The notes beneath the pieces were generated by a model. That model was not told where the DNA came from and did not search any database. It worked only from the letters and a program-made list of their open reading frames with translations. From Tolypeutes matacus (lineage: Eukaryota; Chordata; Mammalia; Cingulata; Chlamyphoridae), in the NCBI GenBank assembly GCA_026826555.1, contig JAKSZT010053837.1:5308520-5372519 (forward strand): DNA of 64,000 nt, written 5' to 3'. Positions 56,530 to 64,000 of the stretch are shown one piece after another; position 1 is the stretch's first letter; each line of letters opens with the position of its first letter. The translations under genes and the position numbers were made by a program.

Positions 56530-57831
56530 CTCTACCCTCTAGATCCCAAAAAGACATTTCTTTCCATATGCAAAATATATTCATTCCATCACAATATTTC
56601 AAAAAGCCTTAAATCGTTTAAGTAACAATGCTAAGTACAAAATCTCATCAAAATCAGTTATAGGCATGCAACCTGTCTTGGGGCAAAATTCCCCACTGGC
56701 TGTAGACCTGCTTCCAATATACAAAAGAGGGACAGTCACAGGATAAAATTTCCACTACCATAGGGAGAAAATGGAAGGAAAACAGGGGTCATGGGTCACA
56801 AACAGTTCTGAAAACCTGCAGGGCACACTCCTTTAGATTTCAAAATCTGAGAGTTGTCTATAGAGCAATAGTTTCTTCCCCTCAGGGCCTCATTGAGCCG
56901 GATTTCCATACCTTCCAAGGGCTTGCCCAGTGACCATCTTCTGAGCTCCACCTTCATCAAGCATCTGGGTGGCCAGTGAACTCTAGGCCTCACCCTTTGA
57001 GAACACTGGGGTCATGGCCACACTTTCCCCAATCTCTGGGGCACAGGCCCAAACCCATCAGAACAGTATGTTGCTGACCTCAGTATCCCCAGCCCCCAGG
57101 GAATGTTCTCCATCCCCTCTAAATCATGGGGTGGCAGCATTCTCCCTGAACAAGAGCAAAAGGCCCACCCTCTTCAAATGCTGGAGCAACTCACACTTTC
57201 CACATATGTGGGTGCACTACCTCTCTTGGCCTGAGAAGATGTCTTAAATCTAGACCTCAGCTTCCACAGTTTTGTCCATGAAATCATTTTACCTTCAATC
57301 TTTCCTTTTTCTGGCCCTTTTAGTTCAGGCTGGCAATGATTCTATTCATATAAATCTCACAAAAAACTTGTTGGTTTAGTATGTAGGAAACAGGGGTCTG
57401 AGCTGTCAGACAGTAAGACTTTCCACAAATCCTTCCTGGATTTCCAATCCTGGCTTACACTGAAAAGACTGGCTGATTCCATGTTCAGTTACATCCTTGC
57501 ATAGGGCTCTATTCTCTGGAGACTCATTTTCTGGAAGCTTGGAATTATCCAAACCATCAATTCTGGGTTTCTTTGTGCCCAGGAATTCAGTTCCCAGCTT
57601 AGCCCTTTCCTCTCACATTTTGCTATAAGCTACAAGGAGAGGCCAGGCCACATTTTCCACATTTAGTTTGGAAATCTCCTCTGCTAAATATCCAAGCTTG
57701 TCACTTTCAAATTCTGTCTTCCATCTAACATCAGGAGTCAATTTTACCAAGTTCTCTACCTCTTTAAAGCAGTTTGCAATGACACAGTCATCATTTCTGT
57801 CTAATACCTCATCAGAAGTATCTTTAGTGGC
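56530..57831 (-). mobile_element. MaLR-like internal region, non-coding remnant
   Basis: Text such as 'cctttcctctcacattttgctataagctac', 'ggaaatctcctctgctaaatatccaagcttgtcactttcaaattctgtcttcca' and 'ccaagttctctacctctttaaagcagtttgcaatg' resembles the reverse complement of MaLR (MST/THE1-type) internal sequence. It adjoins the LTR at 55385-56529 on its 3' LTR side. Open frames (56415-56612, 57014-57247, 57668-58048) are short and show no retroviral gene motifs, as expected for MaLR elements, which lack most of gag-pol. The 5' LTR is absent, lost at the junction with the next LTR and L1. Confidence 0.7.
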
Positions 57832-58284
57832 TGTATTAGTCAGCCAAAGGGGTACTGATGCAAAATACCAGAAGTCTGTTGGCTATTATAAAGGGTATTT
57901 ATTTGGGGTAGAAGCTTACAGTTACCAGGCCATGGTTATTTCCCTCACCAAAGTCTGTTGCCACATGTTGGAACAAGATGGCTGCCGACATCTGCAAGGG
58001 TTCAGACTTCTTCTTCCTCTTAAGTCTCTGTGGTCCCGCTTCTTCTAATCTCAGTTGTAGGCTGGGATATGTCTCGTCTCTCTCCCAGGGCTCGTTTCTT
58101 CCTGGGCTCAGCTACTCTGGTCTCTCCACAAGGTCAGCTATAGACTATCAGGCTCTCTCTTCCCCGGGGCCTCTGCTGTGTCTATGGAGCCATCTCTACT
58201 CCTCTGTGTTCTTCCCTGTGTGTTTACTTCCTGGGGCTCAAGCAAAACAGACAAGGGAGCCATCTCGGGGTGGAGGGGGAAACA
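57832..58284 (-). mobile_element. Family-1 LTR, truncated third copy
   Basis: Starts TGTATTAGTCAGCCAAAGGGGTAC, like the copies at 30651 and 55742, and follows them through 'gttggctattataaagggtatttatttgggg' and 'acatgttggaacaagatggctgccgac' to 'tgtttacttcctggggctca'. It then loses the match and runs directly into L1-B ORF2 at about 58285. The right third and target duplication are missing. Confidence 0.8.
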
Positions 58285-58660
58285 ATTAATAACAAACCTG
58301 CTCAAACTCTTACTAAAAATTTGAGAGGAGGGAACACTACCTAACTCATTCTATGAGGCCAACATCACCATAATACCAAAGCTAGATAAAGTTACTACAA
58401 AAAAGAACATTACAGAGCAATTTCTCTCATGAATTTAGATGCAAAATCCTCAACAAAATACTTGCAAACTGAATCCAATAGCACATTAAAAGAATTAAAT
58501 ACATGAACAAATGGGCTTTTATCCAGGTATGCAATGGTGGTTCACCATACAAAAATACAATACATTAACAAAACAAAGGGGAAAAACATATGATCATCTC
58601 CATTGATGCAGAAAGGCATTTGACAAAATCCAGCATCCTTTCTTGATAAAAACACTTAGA

Positions 58661-58754
58661 TGCAGTGCAGATGTAGCTCAGTAGCTGAGCACCTACATCT
58701 CATGTACAAGGTCCTGGGTTCAATCCCTCGTATCTCCTAAAAAAAATAAAATAA
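58661..58754 (+). mobile_element. tRNA-derived SINE monomer nested in L1-B
   Basis: 'gcagatgtagctcagtagctgagc' (A box TAGCTCAGTAGC) and 'cctgggttcaatccc' (B box) with a short A-rich tail. The target copies (A)AAAACACTTAGA (ending 58660) and AAAACCACTTAGA (ending 58770) flank it within the ORF2 text. Confidence 0.9.
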
Positions 58755-59479
58755 AATAAAACCACTTAGAAAACTAGGAATAGAAGGAAACATCCTCAAC
58801 ATGATAAAGGGCATATATGAAATACCAGCAGCTAACATCATACTCAATGGTGAAAGTCTGAAAGCTTTCCCTCTAAGATCTGAAACAAGACAAGGATGCC
58901 CACTGTCACCAATATTATTCAACATTGTATTGGAAGTTCTAGCCAGAGTAATTGGGCAAGAAAAAGAAATGGAAGGCAGACAAATTGGAAAGGAATAAGT
59001 AAAACTTTCACGATTTGCAGATGACATGATCCTCTATGTAAAAATTCCTGAAAAAATCTATAAGAAAGCTACTAGAACCAATAAATGAATTCAGCAAAGT
59101 GGTGGGATACAAGATCAACACGCAAAAATCAATAGTGTTTCTATATACTAATAATGAGCAATCTGAGGAGTAAATCAAGAAAAAAAATACTCCATTCACA
59201 ATAGCAACTAAAAGAATCATATATCTAGGAATAAATTTAATCAAGTATGTGAAGGACTTGCACACAGAAAACTACCCAACACTGTTTAAAAAATCAAAGG
59301 CCTAAATAAATGGAAGGACATTTTGTTTTCATGGATTGGGAACTAAATATTGTTATTTCAGTTCTACCTAAAATGATGTACAGATTCAATGGAATTCCAA
59401 TCAAAATTCCAGCAGCCTTCTTTTCAGAAATGGAAAGGTCAATTATCAAATCTATTTGGAAGGGAAAGGGCCTTGAATA

Positions 59480-59529
59480 GCAAAACAAAACAAAACAAAA
59501 CAACAACAACAACAAAAAAAAAAAAAAAC
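59480..59529. repeat. (AAAAC)n(AAC)n(A)n microsatellite in L1-B
   Basis: Four to five AAAAC units, then AAC units, then an A run. It interrupts the ORF2 reading text. Confidence 0.9.
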
Positions 59530-60308
59530 TTGAAAAAGAAAAACAAGTAGGAGGATTTACACTTCCTGACTTTAAAACATATTACAAAGGTACAGTGGTA
59601 GAAACATTATATGGTATTGGCACAATGATAGACATATTGATCAATGGAATAGAATTGAGAGTTTGGAAATATACCTTCACACCTATGGCTAACTGATTTT
59701 TGACAAGGCTACCAAGACCACTCTTTGGGAAAGAATAGTCTCTTCAACAAATGGTGCTGGAAGAGCTGGATTACTGTATGCAAAAGAATGAAAGAGAACC
59801 TCTATTGCACATCATATATAAACACTGTCTCAAATTGGATCAAAGACCTAAATATAAGAACCAGGACTATAAAACTCCTAGAAGAAAATGTAGGGAACAT
59901 CTTCAGGATCTTGTGTTAGGCAATGGTTTCTTAGAATTTACACCCAAAGCACAGGCAACAAAAGATAAATAGATATATGGGACCTCCTCAAAATTAAAAA
60001 CTTTTGTGCATTAAAAGACTTTGTCACTAAAGTGAAAAGACAACCTCAATGGGAGAAAATATTTGGTAACCACATATATGATAAGGGTATCCAGAACATG
60101 TAAGTCCTACAATTCAACAATAAAAAGACAACCCAATTTTAAAATGGGCAAAAGACTTGAATAGACATTTTTCCAAATAGGATATACAAATAGCTAAAAA
60201 TCACATGAAAAGATGCCCAATATCACTAGCTATTAGGGAAATACAAATCAAAACCACAATGAAATATCATTTCACACCCACTAGAATGGCTACTATTAAA
60301 AAAATAGA

Positions 60309-60517
60309 GGGAAGCAGCTGTGGCTCAATCAGTAGGGCTCCCGTTTACCATATGGGAGGCCCCGGGTTCGGTTCCCGGGGCCTCCTGGTGAAGGCAAGCC
60401 CGCCCGCACGGTGTGGTTAGCTGACCCAGCGAGCACAAGCAGCAAGGGGGGGGATAAATGAATAAATAAATAAAAAAATGTTAAAAAACAAACAAAAAAA
60501 CAAACAAACAAACAACA
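60309..60517 (+). mobile_element. DAS-type SINE nested in L1-B
   Basis: GGGAAGCAGCTGTGGCTCAA start, A box TGGCTCAATCAGTAGG, B box GGGTTCGGTTCCC, lineage body, (AAAT)n then (AAAC)n tail. The target duplication AAAAAAATAGA is at 60298-60308 and 60518-60528. The insertion splits ORF2 text between 'ctactatt' and 'aaactgcaagtgttgg'. Confidence 0.95.
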
Positions 60518-60975
60518 AAAAAAATAGAAAACTGCAAGTGTTGGAGCAGTTATACAGAAATAGGAACACTCATCCATTGCTGGTGGGAATGTAAAATGGT
60601 GCAGCCACTGTGGAAGACAGTTTGGCAGATCCTCAAGAAGTTAAGTATAGAACTACCATAAGATCCAGCAATCCCACTACTAGGTATATACCCAGAAGAA
60701 TTGAAAGCAAGGACTGGAGCCGATATTTGCACACCAATGTTCATAGTGGCATTATTCACAATGACACCAAAAGATGGAAGCAACCAACTCGTCTATCAAC
60801 CAATGAATGGATAAATAAAATGTGGTATATACATATAGTGAAATATTATTCAGCCATTAAAATAAATGAAGTCCTGATATATGCAACAACATGGATGAAC
60901 CTTGAGGACATTATGCTGAGTGAAATAAGCCAGACACAAAAGGACAAATATTGTATGATCTCAATGATATGAACT

Positions 60976-61624
60976 AATTGTAATATGCAAACTCATATAG
61001 TTAGAATCTAGAATATAGGTTACCGGGGGATAAATTGGAGGTAGAGAATGGGGGGTTGATGCTTAATTTGTACAGAATTTCTATTTAGGTAGATTGTAAA
61101 GGTTTGGAAATGGATGGTGATAATAGTAGCACAATATTGTGAGTGTAATTAACAGCACTGAATTATACATGTGAATGTGGTTAAAAGGGGATACTGTAGG
61201 TTGTATATGTTACTAGGAATAAAAATTAAATGACAAAGCATAGGACTATATAACACAGTGAACCCTATTGTAAACAATGGACTATAGTTTATGGTACAGG
61301 TATAAAAATGTTCTTTCCTGAATTATAGCAAATGTAAGACACTAATATAAGGTGTTAATAATAGGGTGGTATATGGAAAAAATACAGCTAATGTAAACTA
61401 TGGGTGATAGTTAATAGTTTTCTTTTAATAATTTTTCATCAATTGTAACAAAAGTAACTACTGTTAAGAAAAATTAGTACAATTACAAAAAAGCGCTGTC
61501 ATCAATTGTAACAAATATTCCACACCAATGCAAGGTATTGGTGGTAGAGTGGAATATGGGAATTCTGTATTTTATGCATGGTTGGTCTGTAAACCCACAA
61601 CTTCTCTAATAAATTTTTTTTTCC
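60976..61624 (+). repeat. L1-B 3'UTR with internal repetition
   Basis: Contains at least two related units ('actatagtttatggtacaggtataaaaatgttctttc ... gtaagacactaatataaggtgttaataatagggtggtatatgg' and 'gggtgatagttaatag ... gtaacaaatattccacaccaatgcaaggtattgg'), about 135 bases apart. It ends 'acttctctaataaa' then a T run instead of a clear A tail. Confidence 0.7.
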
Positions 61625-62027
61625 ATCTAGCTATATGCTATTTAGGAACATAAGGATAAGGAAAACCTTAGATATGCCAGGTATATAATAATGCAAAGAA
61701 GGTTAGTATACTATATTGATATTAGACACAATTTTAAGAAACAAAAGCCTGATTACAGATAGAGAATGTCACCACATAATGGCAAATCCTACAAAGAGGA
61801 ATTGATAAATCTACCATCATAGCGGTGAGATTTCAACACCCTCTAAACTTTGATAAGCTATTGAGGAAAGATAGGCAGATAGATAGATAGATAGAGAGAT
61901 AGATAGATAGATGGATAGATAGAGTACCTCAATTAGTAAATACACATTCTCATCAAGCCTGTAAGAAATATTTACGTAAATTACAAGCATATCTTAACAC
62001 ATATGAAAGAATGTGTATAATTTAGAC
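61625..62027. other. No gene recognised; (GATA)n microsatellite inside
   Basis: Unique AT-rich flank of L1-B. An interrupted GATA array occupies 61874-61922. Confidence 0.6.
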
Positions 62028-62364
62028 TATAGGTTGACAAATGTCTTCTGTTAAGGGCCAGATAGTAAATATTTTAGCTTCGCTGTTCATATCATCTCTT
62101 GCAACTACTCAACTCTGCCACTGTAGTGCAAAAACAGCCATAAACATACCTAAGGAAATTGTCATGGCTGTGTTCCAATAAACTTCATTTAGGCACATTG
62201 AATTTGAATTTTGTATTATAATTTTCATATATCTCAACATGTTATCCTTCTTTTGTTTTTCTCAACCTTTGAAAATGTACCAACCATCCTTAACTTGTAG
62301 CTGTAGAATGTCATACTGGTGACAGGCCAGGTTTGACCCATAGGCAAAAGGTTGCTGAACCCTG
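62028..62364 (-). mobile_element. hAT-type non-autonomous DNA transposon with 8-bp duplication
   Basis: The left end TATAGGTTGACAAAT aligns to the inverted-terminal pattern CAGGGGTTGGCAAAC and the right end reads '...ggttgctgaaccctg'. Internal text 'taagggccagatagtaaatattttagctt', 'caactactcaactctgccactgtagtgc' and 'tggctgtgttccaataaacttcattta' is a widespread mammalian MER-type element. Flanks ATTTAGAC (62020-62027) and ATCTAGAC (62365-62372) match at 7 of 8 bases, as expected of hAT transposition. Exact MER name not assigned; strand is nominal. Confidence 0.85.
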
Positions 62365-63244
62365 ATCTAGACCAACATCTTTGCTTACAGGGTAATACAT
62401 TTAGAAATGAAGAGTGAATTAATTTATTTTAAAGATTTAAGTTTAAAATTAAACTTAAATTTTAAATAACAGAAAGTTTTTAATTCTAAAGATTAACTTT
62501 AAAGAGTGGAAAACAGACATTCAAATAACTCATGCATCAAAGAAGAAAACATAATGGAAAATTTTAAATACTTAGAACTGAAAGATATATCAGGGCTCGT
62601 AATAGGAAAAAAACCTGGAAATTACACAAAACAGTAGGACAGAGAAATACATTTTGGTATATTCAGACAATGAAATATTCTATGCCAGTGATCCTGAGCA
62701 AACGAAATCTACGTGCAGCAGCATGGATTACTCTTAGAAACACAAAGTGCATAAGAGGTTCTTCTGACAAAGCTCAAAATCAAGCAAAACAAATGATATA
62801 TTATTTCAGAACATATGTTTGTTAAAAGATTGTTTATAAACAAAGGGTTATTTATCATAAAATTCAAGATGGTGCTTACCCCTGAGGGCAAGGAAGGGGG
62901 TTCAGACAAGGAGACTGGCGCAGATAAATTACAGTAGCTTGAAAGGTAAGTTCCTGGTTGTTCACCCTAACTGCTTTACTTGCTCCTGCCCAAGGAGAAG
63001 ATTGTGGAATTCAATTCAGTAGGAGGACCTTAAAGCAGGGGAACAGCTCCAGGTCCTGAATGAAAGAGCTGAGAAAGAATGACAAAAGGAGAAGGGAATT
63101 ATAGCCCTAGCTTGTGGTGAATGCCTCATTGCCTCTAATCACTGATCTTTGAATGACTGTTGAGGCCTGCTTTCTGAACAGGAGGACAAATATTCTTTTT
63201 CTTATTTTAAATGTGAAGGTTAATGGGTAAGAAAAAGTTTATTT
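62365..63244. other. No gene recognised
   Basis: AT-rich sequence with an ATTTAAA-type stretch at 62420-62470. The minus-strand frame 62709-62909 has no recognisable feature. Confidence 0.4.
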
Positions 63245-64000
63245 TCTCCAAGATTTTTTTTATTTATTAATTTTTATTTACTAAATAAAACTGCCCTCAC
63301 CCCATTTCCTGGGAATCTCTAATCTACACTGTCTCCACATATTTGTTTTTCCTAGATATCGCATATAAATGATGTCATATAATACTTGTCTTTACGCACC
63401 TGTTTATTTAATTCAACATAATGTGTTTAAGATTCATCCATGTTGGAACCTGACTCAGATCATCATTCATTTTGTGACTGAATAATACTCCATTGTGTTT
63501 ATGTACAACGTTTGTTTATCCATTCATTTGTTGATGACATTTGAGTTGCTTCCACTTTTTGGCAATTGGGAATAATGCTCCTATGAACATTTCTGTACAA
63601 GGATCTGTTTGAGACTCTGTTTCAGTTTCTTTGAGTATATACCTAGGAGCAGAATTGCCAAATCATCTGGTCATTTTACATTTAACTTTCTGAGGAACAA
63701 CCATATCTTTTTCCACAATGGCTAAACCAATTAACATTCCCACCAACAACGCACTATAGTTCCGATATCTCCATATCTTCTTCAATAGAATATTTGCTAT
63801 TTTCTGTTTTTTATAATAACCATCTTCGTGGGTATGAAGCAGTATCTCATTGTAGTTTTGATTTGCATTTCCCTAATGGCTAATTATGTTGAGCATCTTT
63901 TTGTATGTTTATTGGCCATTTTCGTATCCTCTTGGAAAAATGTCTAAGTCCTTTGCCCATTTTTTAATTGGGTTGCCTTTTTGTTGTCACTTCCTGAAAG
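63245..64000 (-). mobile_element. L1 fragment running off the window edge
   Basis: Plus strand reads as the reverse complement of the L1 ORF2 3' third: 'ttcatccatgttggaacc', 'gaataatactccattgtgtttatg', 'gagttgcttccactttttggcaattgggaataatg', 'gtatatacctaggagcagaattgcc', 'tttccacaatggctaaaccaattaacattcccacc', 'catttccctaatggctaattatgttgagcatc', 'ctttgcccattttttaattgggttg'. It continues beyond 64000. Confidence 0.9.

Larger units (their letters stand above)
58285..60975 (+). pseudogene. L1-B ORF2 from reverse transcriptase to C-terminus, broken
   Basis: Resumes at sequence equivalent to L1-A 7377, just upstream of the reverse transcriptase. Visible pieces: a frame at 58801-58998 with [20 protein letters not shown]; the catalytic box RFADDMILY at 59010-59036, intact although a stop lies just before it; the thumb and later region in several frames; and 60610-60972 with [20 protein letters not shown] and WMNLEDIMLSEISQTQKDKY near the C-terminus. 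Two SINEs (58661-58754, 60309-60517) and an (AAAAC)n/(AAC)n expansion at 59480-59529 interrupt it. The endonuclease domain is absent. Not functional. Confidence 0.9.
53643..61624 (+). mobile_element. Second full-length L1 (L1-B), interrupted by LTR elements and SINEs
   Basis: The repeat ATCTAGCTATA occurs at 53632-53642 and again at 61625-61635, just past the L1 3' end, and probably marks the target duplication. L1 parts in order: 5'UTR (53643-54724), ORF1 (54725-55384), a gap filled by LTR material (55385-58284), ORF2 from the reverse transcriptase onward (58285-60975) and the 3'UTR (to ~61615). Compared with L1-A, about 1.85 kb corresponding to 5530-7376 is missing across the LTR cluster. 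The 5'UTR is unlike the monomer type of L1-A, so this is another L1 subfamily. Confidence 0.75.

Noticed and set aside
61874..61922. GATA array as a CRISPR-like or regulatory repeat
   Set aside because: Uninterrupted tetranucleotide repeat without spacers; an ordinary microsatellite in a vertebrate genome.

Overview
This is mammalian nuclear DNA, almost certainly from an armadillo (Xenarthra, Cingulata; Dasypus-like). The lineage call rests on several copies of a tRNA-derived SINE of the DAS type, each starting GGGAAGC(A/G)GC, with pol III A and B boxes and a tail of AAGGGGGGATAAATGAATAAATA form. It is supported by lineage-specific L1 elements and LTRs mixed with old eutherian repeats (MIR, L2, MER5A, MLT1). 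I found no complete protein-coding gene, no structural RNA gene and no CRISPR or prokaryotic feature. Almost every long open frame is a piece of a LINE-1 or a chance frame across SINEs or the CpG island.

The one clear host regulatory locus is a CpG island at about 48.58-49.60 kb. It has GC boxes, NRF1-like sites and no evident TATA box. On the minus strand a near-consensus splice donor at 48884/48883 would end a first exon of some 350-380 bases. The simplest reading is the 5' end of an unidentified minus-strand gene. Positions 1-48883 would then be part of a long first intron, and 49.6-64 kb would be upstream flank.

Layout: 0-2.9 kb, mostly unique sequence with MIR. 2.9-10.7 kb, a full-length but dead L1 (L1-A), including a tandem-repeat 5'UTR, broken ORF1 and broken ORF2. 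10.7-11.9 kb, an L1-associated 3' module. 12-20.7 kb, mostly unique sequence with MIR, L2 and one tiny L1 insertion. 20.7-22.9 kb, an MLT1-like LTR, a MER5A with a nested SINE, and a SINE/microsatellite cluster. 23-30 kb, three L1 3' fragments. 30.65-31.27 kb, a clean solo LTR with a 5-bp target duplication. 31.3-35.8 kb, ancient repeats and a second LTR type. 36-43 kb, mostly unique. 43.6-46.5 kb, two old L1 3' ends. 48.5-49.6 kb, the CpG island. 51-53.5 kb, DAS SINEs. 53.6-61.6 kb, a second full-length L1 (L1-B) carrying a MaLR-like LTR element that itself carries further LTRs, plus two SINEs. 62.0-62.4 kb, a hAT-type DNA element with an 8-bp duplication. 63.2-64 kb, a minus-strand L1 that runs off the window.

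The most informative material is the layered transposon history. L1-B was hit by a MaLR-like element, which was hit by two LTRs of another family. A deletion then appears to have removed about 1.9 kb of L1-B with the far ends of the LTR elements. A 36-bp perfect palindrome of strictly alternating purines and pyrimidines lies in the apparent 5'UTR of L1-B. No novel protein system was found. Family names are from memory of consensus sequences; no database search was possible.
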